From positions 54,770 through 118,769 of the forward strand of contig JBMLQL010000024.1 of assembly GCA_049241565.1 (NCBI GenBank): a stretch of DNA of 64,000 bases, read 5' to 3'. The notes below the pieces were generated by a model. The model did not search any database. It was given only the letters and a program-made list of their open reading frames with translations, and was not told where the DNA came from. This stretch comes from DZBG01 sp049241565 (GTDB taxonomy: Bacteria > Bdellovibrionota > Bacteriovoracia > Bacteriovoracales > Bacteriovoracaceae). Shown piece after piece: positions 43,993 to 53,524 of the stretch; position 1 is the first letter of the stretch, and each line of letters opens with the position of its first letter. A program made the position numbers and the translations under genes.

Positions 43993-45861
43993 ATGATGTT
44001 TAAAAAACCTGTCTCGTTAGCAACTTTAGTTCTGTCATGCTCAGTTCTCCTTACTTCCTGCGCTGGTCTGCAGAGTAGAGACCCTTCTCAGCAAGAGCTT
44101 GTGGAGCTCAGCCCTGAACAACTCGAACAAATTAATCGTGAAGCCTTAGATCTTGCTTCTCAGCGTCTGACTGAGATGGTTGCAAGTGCAAAGAGCTCAC
44201 CTGATATGACTCGTTATCTTTCAACAGATCTATTTCTTAAAGCAAATATGGCGATGATGAGTGGTGACCATGTTACTGCTGCTATGCTCTTTACTCATGT
44301 AAATGAGCTCGTTCCTGCGGATTCTTTTGTTGCTAAAAAACTAGCTGTGAATTTGATTCGTTTAGGTGAGCTTGAAAAAGCGGAAAAGGTTTTGGCCAAA
44401 GTTTATAGTGACTCAAATAAGACAGACGAAAAAGTTGGACTGATTCTTGCCGGAATTTACGGTGGTCTAGGAGACGAGAAAAAAGCCGTTTCAACTTATG
44501 AAGAAATCCTCGCTAAAAATCCTAAGAGTGAAGACGCTTGTGTATTTCTCTCAAAGGCTTATGCTATCGACAAGCAAGAATTGAAAGCGATTAAAAAATT
44601 AGAGAAATGTGGTGTCAGCGATAAAACAAACGGTGTTTATCACTTTTATATTGGAAAGATTTATCAAGATATGAAGCAAGAAAAGAAAGCTGAAGCCGCC
44701 TATAGGCACGCGCTTAAGGTTCAGCCAAAATTTTCTCAGGCCGTCTCGTCTCTTGGTTCGTTGTATGAGGAAAAAGAGCAGATCAAAGCAGCCGTTTCAC
44801 TTTACACTGATTATATAGCTAAAAATAAAAAAGATTCAGTCATTCTTGAAAGATTGGTTCAGCTGCTTTTTGTTCAAGAGAGATATACTGAAGTCATCCC
44901 CTTTGCAGAAAGACTGAGTGATCTTCAACCAGATAATTTAAATCTTAAAGTGAAGTTAGGAATCCTTTATACAGATGCTAAGAAATATTCTGAAGCCGTG
45001 AATGTTTTTAAAGAGCTTCTCAGCTTTGCCCCTGAGTCTGACAAGATCCTTTATTATCTGGGTGCTATTTACCAAGAGATGCGCCAGTACCAAGACTCTA
45101 TTGAATATTTTAATCAGATCCCAAGCAATAGTGGGCTTTATTCTGATAGCTCACTTCAAATGGCAAACATGCTTTCAAACCTTGCCCAAGAAGAGAAAAA
45201 GTATGGAGAGAATTTTGTTAGCTTTGTTAACGAAAGAATTCTTGTTCTTCCTACTATAAAAGTTGAGTTGAGCGTGATCAAAGCTGGCTATTACGAAGCT
45301 GTAGGGGAAAATAAATTAGCAATGGAAGCCATGATGGTAGTGCAAGATGAGAAATCTTTTAGTACTCAACACAAGTATTATCTCGCTAATCTTTACGAGA
45401 GGCTTCAAAAATACGATGAATCTAGCCAATTGATCAAAGGTATTATCGAAAAAGAGCCTAAGAATGCTCAGGCCTGGAATTTCTTAGGATATGCAATGCT
45501 TGAGCGTGGTGACAATATGGATGAAGCCTTTAGTTACATAACTAAGGCCGTAGAGTTAAGTCCTGAGGATGGCTATATTAGAGATTCACTTGGTTGGTAT
45601 TATTTCAAAAAAGGTGAGTACTCACGCGCTCTCAAAGAATTGGATTTTGCTTTCAAGAAAGTTCCTGATGATGTGGAGATTTCGAAACATCTAGCTATTA
45701 TTCATCGTCAGATGAAGAATTTTTCTAAGGCCCGTGATTACTTTGAAAATGCTCTTAGACATGCTCGTATTAAATCTGAGCGTGTAGATATTATTTCTCA
45801 AATAGAAAAACTTGAGTCAGAACGCCTTCCAGCTTCCGCCGCACAAACAGTTATCGATTAA
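43993..45861 (+). CDS. TPR-repeat lipoprotein
   Basis: The 622-residue protein has a lipoprotein signal (LTSC, Cys at about residue 23) and a chain of tetratricopeptide repeats covering most of the rest; typical units include AEAAYRHALKVQPKFSQAVSSLGSLY and AWNFLGYAMLERGDNMDEAFSY. TPR arrays bind other proteins, so it is probably an envelope scaffold or assembly factor. ATG 43993 follows GAAGGGTGG; ATG 43996 and GTG 43984 are alternatives. It is followed by another lipoprotein gene 41 bases on. Confidence 0.85.
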   Translation: MMFKKPVSLATLVLSCSVLLTSCAGLQSRDPSQQELVELSPEQLEQINREALDLASQRLTEMVASAKSSPDMTRYLSTDLFLKANMAMMSGDHVTAAMLFTHVNELVPADSFVAKKLAVNLIRLGELEKAEKVLAKVYSDSNKTDEKVGLILAGIYGGLGDEKKAVSTYEEILAKNPKSEDACVFLSKAYAIDKQELKAIKKLEKCGVSDKTNGVYHFYIGKIYQDMKQEKKAEAAYRHALKVQPKFSQAVSSLGSLYEEKEQIKAAVSLYTDYIAKNKKDSVILERLVQLLFVQERYTEVIPFAERLSDLQPDNLNLKVKLGILYTDAKKYSEAVNVFKELLSFAPESDKILYYLGAIYQEMRQYQDSIEYFNQIPSNSGLYSDSSLQMANMLSNLAQEEKKYGENFVSFVNERILVLPTIKVELSVIKAGYYEAVGENKLAMEAMMVVQDEKSFSTQHKYYLANLYERLQKYDESSQLIKGIIEKEPKNAQAWNFLGYAMLERGDNMDEAFSYITKAVELSPEDGYIRDSLGWYYFKKGEYSRALKELDFAFKKVPDDVEISKHLAIIHRQMKNFSKARDYFENALRHARIKSERVDIISQIEKLESERLPASAAQTVID

Positions 45862-45884
45862 AAATCTTGTCATAACGTTAGAAA

Positions 45885-45913
45885 ATCCTGATCATCATTT
45901 TTATGATCAGGAT
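45885..45913 (+). promoter_or_regulatory. Perfect hairpin enclosing the start codon of the next lipoprotein gene
   Basis: ATCCTGATCAT (45885-45895) and ATGATCAGGAT (45903-45913) are perfect 11-bp complementary arms around a loop of seven bases. The ATG start at 45903 is the first codon of the right arm. No T-run follows, so this is not a typical terminator. Confidence 0.65.
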
Positions 45914-46544
45914 CTTTCTTCTCTTATTAATTTCAAGCTGCTCCCTTTTTCATAAAGGCCCCGATTATACTAAGCTTCCTATTGAGCAGCTTCTCGACTC
46001 ACTTTCATTAACTGGAGAGGGAAGAGGGAGATTAGAGATGAGTGAGAAGAGTTATGTCTTCTCATTTGAATCGGCTTATCTTAGTGAGCAAGATCAGTGG
46101 GGACTTTCAGCAAGCTTTCCTTTTTATGGTGAGGAAGTTCTTATCTATAAAAATATTAAGACGGCCAGGATTGGAAAGGTTCTTAATTTTGAAAAACGTC
46201 TTCTTGAGTCTATGCCGAAAATCTGGCATGAAAAATTCCAAACAACGACAAGAAAGCTTGTTCGTTTTATGCTCGCCAAAAATCTAGGGCTGGCCAGAAA
46301 CTGTGCCCTTCAGTCGGCCAATCTTTATGAATGCCAGATCGAAAATGACACATTCAGCGTAGAAGTTTTTCCTTCAAAATTGGTTGTTCACAAAAAATTT
46401 AATCAGTTTATTATTAGCTATTCAGGGTCAAACCTTACAGAACCTTTCTTTGAAAGAACCTCCCTGACTCTCACTTCCATAGATGCGCAAGACAAGCCTA
46501 AGATAGAAATGAATCTTGAGCTTTTTTGGAGCACTTTTCAATAA
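45903..46544 (+). CDS. Lipoprotein of unknown function
   Basis: The 213-residue protein has a short lipoprotein signal (MIRIFLLLLISSC, Cys13). The mature part looks beta-rich, with about 180 residues and a length and strand pattern that would suit a LolB-like or similar lipid-binding barrel, but I see no diagnostic motif. It follows the TPR lipoprotein and may be co-transcribed. Its start codon lies in a strong hairpin, and no ribosome site is visible upstream. Confidence 0.7.
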   Translation: MIRIFLLLLISSCSLFHKGPDYTKLPIEQLLDSLSLTGEGRGRLEMSEKSYVFSFESAYLSEQDQWGLSASFPFYGEEVLIYKNIKTARIGKVLNFEKRLLESMPKIWHEKFQTTTRKLVRFMLAKNLGLARNCALQSANLYECQIENDTFSVEVFPSKLVVHKKFNQFIISYSGSNLTEPFFERTSLTLTSIDAQDKPKIEMNLELFWSTFQ

Positions 46545-46669
46545 TACTTGAGCGCTTTGGTGACAAATTGCACCTCTTGTCAGGAAACACTTGTTTTTAT
46601 AGTGATTTAACAAGGGTTAGCTTAGAATAATTTGGGTTCCCATTTTTAAATCTTGAGGAGTGATCAGCA

Positions 46670-48424
46670 ATGAAACTATTTGGTGTTATCTTATTGGCCG
46701 TGAGTTTTCTTGTCGGCTGTAGTAAAGAGCAGAACTTTGATGAGCGAGTTATCTATCTTGTGTCTCCTGAAAAGGTGGCCGGGTTTGATCCCATCAATGC
46801 CTCAGATATGTATTCAAGCAATGAAATGGGAAAAGTATATGAAGGACTTTTTGAGTTTCACCCTCTAAAGCGTCCCTATGAATTGATGCCAAATCTTGCA
46901 GCAGAAATGCCAACTGTTGGAGCTGATGGGCTTACTTATACTGTAAAAATTAAAAAAGGTGTTTTCTTTCACGATTCACCTGCCTTTAAAGGACAAAAAA
47001 GAGAACTTAAGGCCGATGACTTTGTTTATTCAATTAAGCGTCTAGCTGATCCTAAGCTTATGGCCAAGGGATGGTGGGTTCTTGATGATAAACTTGTAGG
47101 CCTTAATGAGTGGAGAACAAAATATGCTCAAGCTGAATCAGTAAATTATGCAGATGAAATCGAGGGGCTCAAGAAGATTGATGACTATACAATTCAATTT
47201 AAATTAAAACAGGCGTTCCCTCAATTCCTCTATGCACTAGCGATGCCTTATACATTCGTTGTGCCTAAAGAAGCCGTTGAACATTTCGGGAAAGAGTTTT
47301 TGAATCACCCAGTAGGGACCGGTGCTTTTATTCTTCCAAAGTTTGAACAAACGAATCGTATTACTTATGAGAAAAATCCAAACTTCAGAGAAAAATTTTA
47401 TCCTTCTGAAGGCGAAGAGTCTGATGTCGCCAACGGCTTACTTGCTGATGCTGGAAAGAAGCTACCGCTCGTAGATAAAATCATCGTTGATATCATTGTT
47501 GAGGCACAGCCGAAGTGGCTTGGATTCAAAAGAGCAAAAAATGATCTTCTTGAAGTTCCTAAGGATAATTTTGAAGAAGTTATTGTTGGTTCACGTGAGT
47601 TGACTGAAGATTTCAAGAGTAAAGGTATCCGCCTTCATGCTGAAGCTCAGTTAGATGTGACTTTTATTTCTTTCAATAATCAAAATGATCTTTTTAAAGA
47701 CAATAAAAAATTACGCCAAGCAATTTCTCTCGCTTACAACAGAGCACAGGCCAATAAACTTTTTTATAATGATACGGCCATCGAAGCTCAAGGTGTGATT
47801 CCACCAGGAATTTCAGGTTATAGAAAAGAGTTCAAAAATCCATACACAAAATATGATGTGGATCTTGCTAAAAAGCTCCTTAAAGAAGCTGGATATCCAG
47901 AAGGCAAGGGGCTTCCTGCACTAAGTGTAGAAACAAGAAATGATACTAGTTCTCGTCAGATTCTTGAGCAGTTTGCTGATAATATGAAAGATATTGGTAT
48001 TAAAGTTATTGTGAGCCAAAATACATGGCCAGAGCTTGTGAACAAAGTGACTACAAAAAGAAATCAAATGTACACAATGGCGTGGGGAGCAGATTACCCA
48101 GATGCTGAAAACTTTCTTGGACTACTTTATTGTCCAAACCAGTCACCAGGATCAAATGGGGCCAATTACTGTAATCCAGAATTTGATAAACTTTATAAGC
48201 AAGCTGTGATTCTACAGGATTCACCTGAGAGAACGGCTCTTTATGAAAAGATTAATGAAATGGTGGCCCTAGAAGTTCCATGGATCTTTAGTTTCCACCG
48301 TACAAAATACTATGTAGCTCACGCTTGGTTAAAAAACTATAAGTTTATGGAGTTTAACCATACTCAATTTCAATACTTCAATGTTGATCTTGAAGTGAAA
48401 AAACAGCTTAGCAAGAAATTCTAG
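46670..48424 (+). CDS. oppA: Oligopeptide/dipeptide ABC transporter substrate-binding lipoprotein
   Basis: The 584-residue protein has a lipoprotein signal (SFLVGC, Cys17) and the SBP_bac_5 fold: YEGLFEFHPLKRPYELMPNLA, LKADDFVYSIKRLADPK, and a C-terminal PWIFSFHRTKYYVA. It captures peptides in the periplasm for the permeases encoded next. It has a strong TTGAGGAG ribosome site. The next genes follow at 8, 13 and 1 bases, so the importer is one operon. Confidence 0.93.
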   Translation: MKLFGVILLAVSFLVGCSKEQNFDERVIYLVSPEKVAGFDPINASDMYSSNEMGKVYEGLFEFHPLKRPYELMPNLAAEMPTVGADGLTYTVKIKKGVFFHDSPAFKGQKRELKADDFVYSIKRLADPKLMAKGWWVLDDKLVGLNEWRTKYAQAESVNYADEIEGLKKIDDYTIQFKLKQAFPQFLYALAMPYTFVVPKEAVEHFGKEFLNHPVGTGAFILPKFEQTNRITYEKNPNFREKFYPSEGEESDVANGLLADAGKKLPLVDKIIVDIIVEAQPKWLGFKRAKNDLLEVPKDNFEEVIVGSRELTEDFKSKGIRLHAEAQLDVTFISFNNQNDLFKDNKKLRQAISLAYNRAQANKLFYNDTAIEAQGVIPPGISGYRKEFKNPYTKYDVDLAKKLLKEAGYPEGKGLPALSVETRNDTSSRQILEQFADNMKDIGIKVIVSQNTWPELVNKVTTKRNQMYTMAWGADYPDAENFLGLLYCPNQSPGSNGANYCNPEFDKLYKQAVILQDSPERTALYEKINEMVALEVPWIFSFHRTKYYVAHAWLKNYKFMEFNHTQFQYFNVDLEVKKQLSKKF

Positions 48425-48432
48425 GATTACTG

Positions 48433-49368
48433 ATGACGAGATATATTTTACGACGTTTGCTGTATACGATCCCTGTTGTTCTTGGGGTCAGTTTTATTAT
48501 TTTCGTTCTCTTTAATTTAGTTTCTGGTGACCCGACAGCTCTTCTTCTTGGAAAGAATGCTACGGCCAAGCAGATGATTGAACTACGTGAACAATTAGGG
48601 CTCAATAAACCACTTTGGGCCCAATATATTGATGTCGTGAAGTCTGCGTTCACTTTTGACTTCGGAAGATCTTGGCAATCTAAGCAAGAGATCATGCATA
48701 TGATAAGGATGGGTGCTTATCCATCACTAGTACTCTCTATTCCTGCTTTTGCTATTTCAACAATCCTCTCTATTCTGATTTCACTTGTCGTGGCTTACTA
48801 TCGTGGAAAAGGGATCGATTTATTTATTCGTATCATGTGCATTGCTGGAATGAGTATTTCGAGTCTGGTCTATATCCTCGTTTTCCAATGGTACTTCGCT
48901 TACCATTTAGGTTGGTTTGAAATTTCAGGATTTGAAGAAGGTTTCCCTAATTTTATTCCTTATATTGCTCTTCCTGCTATTATTTGGATTGTTCTTTCAT
49001 TGGGACCTGATGTGCGCTTTTTTAGAACAGTGATTCTCGATGAGATTTATCAGGACTATGTTCGTACTGCTCGTGCCAAAGGCCTTGGAGAAAAAACAAT
49101 TCTTCTTAAGCATGTTTTAAGAAATGCCATGATTCCCATTATTACTTACGTGGTGATTCAACTTCCATTCCTTATTCTTGGAGCACTTCTTTTGGAGAGT
49201 TTTTTTGGGATTCCTGGTCTTGGAGGGATGACTCTCAATGCATTGAACTCATCTGATTTTCCCGTAGTAAAGGCCATGGCGATCTTGTCATCTGTGGCCT
49301 ATATCCTTTTTGGTTTATTGACAGATATCCTCTACACAGTGGCAGATCCACGTGTGAAGTTGAAGTAG
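48433..49368 (+). CDS. oppB: Oligopeptide ABC transporter permease, OppB/DppB type
   Basis: The 311-residue inner-membrane protein has six predicted segments. It opens with MTRYILRRLLYTIPVVLGVS, typical of DppB, and has the EAA loop YVRTARAKGLGEKTILLKHVLRNA that contacts the ATPase. The ending VADPRVKLK is also typical. It forms half of the peptide channel. Confidence 0.95.
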   Translation: MTRYILRRLLYTIPVVLGVSFIIFVLFNLVSGDPTALLLGKNATAKQMIELREQLGLNKPLWAQYIDVVKSAFTFDFGRSWQSKQEIMHMIRMGAYPSLVLSIPAFAISTILSILISLVVAYYRGKGIDLFIRIMCIAGMSISSLVYILVFQWYFAYHLGWFEISGFEEGFPNFIPYIALPAIIWIVLSLGPDVRFFRTVILDEIYQDYVRTARAKGLGEKTILLKHVLRNAMIPIITYVVIQLPFLILGALLLESFFGIPGLGGMTLNALNSSDFPVVKAMAILSSVAYILFGLLTDILYTVADPRVKLK

Positions 49369-49381
49369 AAGGGTGAGTGGA

Positions 49382-50233
49382 ATGAAAACAAATTCATTGT
49401 GGATTGATGCTTTTAGAAGACTTCGCGTAGATAAAACAGCGATGTTCTCTCTGGTGATTGTAATCGTTTTTTCTTTGGTTGCTATCCTCTCGTGGATGGG
49501 AGTTCTGGCCTCAAATTGGTCTGAAGAGGTTGGGGGATCAAATATGGCCCCAAGTCTTGAATTTATTTTTGGGACAGATCTTTTTGGAAGAAGTGTTTTT
49601 GATAAGGTGATTCATGGAACTCAGATTGCTATGTCTGTAGGACTTGTGACTTCACTTATTGCCATCCCAATCGGTGTGATTTTAGGTGCCCTTGCTGGTT
49701 ATTTTGGTGGGTGGGTTGATGATGTAATCACTTGGTTCTACACAACTTTTTCTTCGATCCCAAATATCATGCTCTTGATATCTATTACGATGATTCTTGG
49801 AAAAGGAATCTTTGCTGTCTACGTTGCTCTCGGGGCCACAGGATGGGTGAGTTTATGCCGTCTCATTCGTGGAGAAGTCATGAAACATAAAGAGCGGGAA
49901 TATGTTCAAGCGGCTGGAGCTATTGGTGGCGGACATATGAGAAAGCTGTTTCTTCATATCCTTCCGAACGTTACTCACTTAGTGATCATTAATACTTCTC
50001 TTCAATTTCAGACAGCGATTAAGTCTGAAGTGATCCTCTCGTACTTGGGCCTTGGAGTTCAGGGAGAGCCGAGCTGGGGAACAATGATTGATGATGCCAA
50101 GCTCGAGCTTGCTCGTGGTGTTTGGTGGCAACTAGCAGCTGCAACTTTAGCAATGTTTTTAATTGTATTAGCATTTAACCTTCTGGGAGACGCTCTTCGT
50201 GACGCTCTCGATCCTAAACTGAAAGGGAAGTAA
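49382..50233 (+). CDS. oppC: Oligopeptide ABC transporter permease, OppC/DppC type
   Basis: The 283-residue protein has the OppC N-terminal segment (LRVDKTAMFSLVIVIVFSLVAIL), FGTDLFGRSVFDKVIHGTQIAM and the EAA loop EYVQAAGAIGGGHMRKLFLHILPNV, ending LRDALDPKLKGK. A GTG at 49373 is an alternative start; ATG 49382 has GAAGGG eight bases upstream. It completes the membrane channel with OppB. Confidence 0.93.
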   Translation: MKTNSLWIDAFRRLRVDKTAMFSLVIVIVFSLVAILSWMGVLASNWSEEVGGSNMAPSLEFIFGTDLFGRSVFDKVIHGTQIAMSVGLVTSLIAIPIGVILGALAGYFGGWVDDVITWFYTTFSSIPNIMLLISITMILGKGIFAVYVALGATGWVSLCRLIRGEVMKHKEREYVQAAGAIGGGHMRKLFLHILPNVTHLVIINTSLQFQTAIKSEVILSYLGLGVQGEPSWGTMIDDAKLELARGVWWQLAAATLAMFLIVLAFNLLGDALRDALDPKLKGK

Positions 50234-50234
50234 C

Positions 50235-51950
50235 ATGACGACACCTTTACTCTCAGTCAAAAACCTTACGGTAGACTTTCACACCCAGGAAGGTGTGACT
50301 CGTGCAGTGAATAATATTTCATTTGATATTCCTGCTGGTAAGACAGTAGGGATTGTTGGTGAATCAGGCTCTGGAAAATCAGTCACCTCACTTGCTGTGA
50401 TGGGACTTTTGCAAAAGCCATCAGGTATTGTTGAAAGTGGCCAGATTCTTTTTCAAGGGAAAGATCTTCTTCTGAATTCAGAAGATCAAATGAGAAAAAT
50501 TCGTGGAAACGAAATCTCAATGATTTTCCAAGAGCCGATGACAAGTTTAAATCCTGTTTTTAAGGTTGGAGCTCAGATTGCTGAGGTTTTAATCATTCAT
50601 AAGAATATGACCAAAAAACAGGCCTGGGATCGTGCTGTCGATCTTATGAATCAAGTAGGGATTCCTAATCCATCACAAAGTGCACATAAATATCCTCATG
50701 AAATGTCTGGTGGCCAAAAGCAACGTGTGATGATTGCTATGGCCATTGCCAATGAGCCTAAGCTCCTTATCGCCGATGAGCCTACGACGGCACTCGATGT
50801 CACGATTCAAAAACAAGTTATTGATCTGATGAAGAGTCTTCAAGAGCAGTACAAGATGAGTATGATGTTTATTACTCACGATCTCGGTGTGATTGGAGAT
50901 CTTGCAGATGACGTCGTGGTGATGTATCGCTCAAATGTTGTGGAGCAAGATCATGTAAGAAGTATTTATGAAGGGGCCAAGCATCCTTATACAAAGGGTC
51001 TTCTGGCTTGCCGTCCTAATCTAGGGGCCAATCCTCGTCGATTACTCACAGTGAGTGATTTCATGAATGATAAAGGTGAAGAGCTTACCGTTCCCTCTGA
51101 AAGACTTATTGTTTACGATAAAGAAGTCACGCCGATGCATCAAGGAGAGGGAACTTTACTTGAAGTTAAAAATCTTCAAACAAGTTTTCCTATTAAGGGT
51201 GGGCTGTTTGGAAGGACTATAGATCAAGTGCATGCCGTAAACGATGTCAGTTTTACTCTACAGCGTGGAAAAACTCTTGGACTTGTGGGCGAGTCAGGGT
51301 GTGGAAAGACGACTCTTGGGAGAACAATTCTTCGCCTCATCGAGCCTTCGGCCGGAAATATTATTTATAACGGGAAAGATATTACAAACGTTTATGGAGA
51401 AGAGTTAAGACTTCTTCGTCGAAAAATGCAGATCATTTTTCAAGATCCGTACTCATCGCTTAACCCTCGCATGACAGTAGGAGAAATTCTTACTGAGCCA
51501 CTTATTATTCATGGTATTGGGAATAGTAAATTTGAGCGACTTGATATGGCCAAAGAATTAATGGATAAAGTAGGTCTTAAGGTGATGCATCTTAATCGTT
51601 ATCCTCATGAGTTCTCTGGGGGGCAACGTCAACGTATTTGTATTGCTCGTGCTCTTATGCTTCGTCCTGAGTTCGTGGTCTGTGACGAGTCAGTATCTGC
51701 TCTTGATGTTTCCATTCAGGCCCAGGTCTTGAACCTTCTTCTTGACCTGCAAGATGAATTTAAACTCACTTATATTTTTATTTCACATGATTTAAGTGTC
51801 GTTAACTTCATCGCCGATGATGTGGGTGTCATGTATGGTGGAAAAATTGTCGAGATGGATAAGGCCAGCCGAATTTATAAGAATCCGGCGATGGATTATA
51901 CTAAGACTCTTCTTTCGGCGATTCCTAAAGGTCAGCCAAAACCGTTCTAA
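50235..51950 (+). CDS. Fused OppD-OppF dual ABC ATPase
   Basis: The 571-residue protein contains two complete nucleotide-binding domains that are separate OppD and OppF subunits in E. coli. The first has Walker A GESGSGKS (about 41), signature MSGGQKQR (about 157) and Walker B LLIADEPTT. The second has Walker A GESGCGKTT (about 353), signature FSGGQRQR (about 460) and a Walker B-like VVCDESVSALD. The linker at about 255-310 carries the peptide-transporter C-terminal motif (AKHPYTKGLLACRP). The fusion drives the importer with one polypeptide. Confidence 0.95.
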   Translation: MTTPLLSVKNLTVDFHTQEGVTRAVNNISFDIPAGKTVGIVGESGSGKSVTSLAVMGLLQKPSGIVESGQILFQGKDLLLNSEDQMRKIRGNEISMIFQEPMTSLNPVFKVGAQIAEVLIIHKNMTKKQAWDRAVDLMNQVGIPNPSQSAHKYPHEMSGGQKQRVMIAMAIANEPKLLIADEPTTALDVTIQKQVIDLMKSLQEQYKMSMMFITHDLGVIGDLADDVVVMYRSNVVEQDHVRSIYEGAKHPYTKGLLACRPNLGANPRRLLTVSDFMNDKGEELTVPSERLIVYDKEVTPMHQGEGTLLEVKNLQTSFPIKGGLFGRTIDQVHAVNDVSFTLQRGKTLGLVGESGCGKTTLGRTILRLIEPSAGNIIYNGKDITNVYGEELRLLRRKMQIIFQDPYSSLNPRMTVGEILTEPLIIHGIGNSKFERLDMAKELMDKVGLKVMHLNRYPHEFSGGQRQRICIARALMLRPEFVVCDESVSALDVSIQAQVLNLLLDLQDEFKLTYIFISHDLSVVNFIADDVGVMYGGKIVEMDKASRIYKNPAMDYTKTLLSAIPKGQPKPF

Positions 51951-53401
51951 GCTTTTTTATAAGGGCGTACTGCAGAGTACGCCTTCAAAAACAAACACGC
52001 TAAAATAAAGCCAAAATACACATTGAGGTTCCAGTTCCACTGGAGCCACTGTGTATTGATATACACACCAAATGTCCCAAAGGCGTAAGCCCCGGCCACA
52101 CTTGCTGGTGAGAGGGCATAATTAAACCATTTTTTGAAAACAATCTTTGTCATGAAAACTGCCAGGAGAGATCCCGCGGTCCACGATTGAACCTTAAGAC
52201 CTAAAAGAAGAAGACCATCATTTTTTGAAGCAATCACAGCAATTGCAAAAAGTAAGAAAGTAATAACGACAGTATCGAGGAAGCAGTAAAACTTAATATT
52301 CTGTGGGTTTCTCTTCGGAAAGATATCATTATAAACACATGAGCAGAGAGCATTGATCGTTGAATCAAGTGTACTCATGGTTGCTGCTAAAACTCCGGAC
52401 ACCATAAAGCCTCTGAGTCCTGCTGGAAAATAAGTCACAATATAATGAGCAAAAATATGATCCGCATTTTCCACTGTGGCAGGGAATGGATGAACTTGAT
52501 AAAAACTCCAGAGAAGAGCTCCTACACCTAAGAAAAGAAAACCTACTGAAATAGAAACAAAGCTTGAGAGGAAAATGGCCCATTGAGCATGCTCCATCTT
52601 TCTGTTAGCAGTGAGTCGTTGAACAAAGTCTTGATCCACACCATGTGTGGCCATATCAAATAAAATCCCACCAAGAATACCCAGGATGAAAGGAAGTGGC
52701 TGAGAGAAATCGACAAATGATGTTTTTCCGGCCTCGTGAGCGAGAGTCATCATGTCACTCCAAGACTGGCCTGCGGTTTCAGGAATCATGATATGCGCCG
52801 TAATACCACCACAAATGAATAAACCCATTTGAAGGATATCAGTACGTACAACGGCCTTAAGACCACCAATCAGAGTATAAATAAAAGTCATGAACGTGAT
52901 AATGGCGAGTCCAACGTAAATATTGAGTTGGAAAAAATGGGCCACTAAAATTGAACCTGAGAAAAGCCTTACCCCAACAGCAAGAATTTTACTTAAAGCA
53001 TAAAAAATTGAGACAAGTTTTTGACCTGAGGGAAGGCCCGTGTCTTTGGCCATGACTTCATAAACTGTAAGACCCTTATCGTAGAGCTTTGGCAAAAAGA
53101 TGCGGGCAATGACTAAGCGACCAATGATGGCCCCCATATAAATCTGAACAAAAGAAAAATCCGTATTAAAAGCAAAAGCGGGAATCCCCAAAAAAGTTAG
53201 GGCCGAAACCTCTGTCGCAATAATTGAGCAAATAGATTCAGTAAAAGTAAGGGATTTATTGGCCAAGTATTGTTCACGAGCAACCTGAGCAGCATCTGTG
53301 GTTGTTTTACTGTGAGTGTCTCGGCTTGCCTTTACGGCCAGGAAGAAAATCAAGCAGATATAAGCGAAAATAACGATCCAGTCGATGAGTTGAAAAACCA
53401 T
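51947..53401 (-). CDS. Sodium:solute symporter (SSS family)
   Basis: The 484-residue protein has about thirteen hydrophobic segments with the SSS pattern (ATEVSALTFLGIPAFAF, then GGLKAVVRTDILQMGLF and GVLAATMSTLDSTINALCS). It imports a small organic solute with sodium; the substrate is not apparent. It faces the peptide importer and its stop overlaps the OppDF stop by four bases. A hairpin at 51964-51983 is embedded in its last codons. An AGAGAGGAC ribosome site precedes the start. Confidence 0.88.
   Translation of the reverse strand: MVFQLIDWIVIFAYICLIFFLAVKASRDTHSKTTTDAAQVAREQYLANKSLTFTESICSIIATEVSALTFLGIPAFAFNTDFSFVQIYMGAIIGRLVIARIFLPKLYDKGLTVYEVMAKDTGLPSGQKLVSIFYALSKILAVGVRLFSGSILVAHFFQLNIYVGLAIITFMTFIYTLIGGLKAVVRTDILQMGLFICGGITAHIMIPETAGQSWSDMMTLAHEAGKTSFVDFSQPLPFILGILGGILFDMATHGVDQDFVQRLTANRKMEHAQWAIFLSSFVSISVGFLFLGVGALLWSFYQVHPFPATVENADHIFAHYIVTYFPAGLRGFMVSGVLAATMSTLDSTINALCSCVYNDIFPKRNPQNIKFYCFLDTVVITFLLFAIAVIASKNDGLLLLGLKVQSWTAGSLLAVFMTKIVFKKWFNYALSPASVAGAYAFGTFGVYINTQWLQWNWNLNVYFGFILACLFLKAYSAVRPYKKA
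51964..51983. terminator. Hairpin embedded in the symporter 3' coding end
   Basis: GGCGTACT and AGTACGCC pair perfectly around a GCAG tetraloop, 14 bases after the opp operon stop. There is no T-run on either side, so termination is only possible, not certain. It lies within codons of the opposite gene. Confidence 0.4.
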
Positions 53402-53524
53402 AATTGTCCTCTCTAGAGTTTTTTATACGGCAAGGTGAGGGGGATAGTCTAGGAGAGTTTGCCGACTATCTTGGACAGGCTTTAATTTCTAATTACTCCT
53501 AGGGAAAAACCGAAGAGTTACTAG

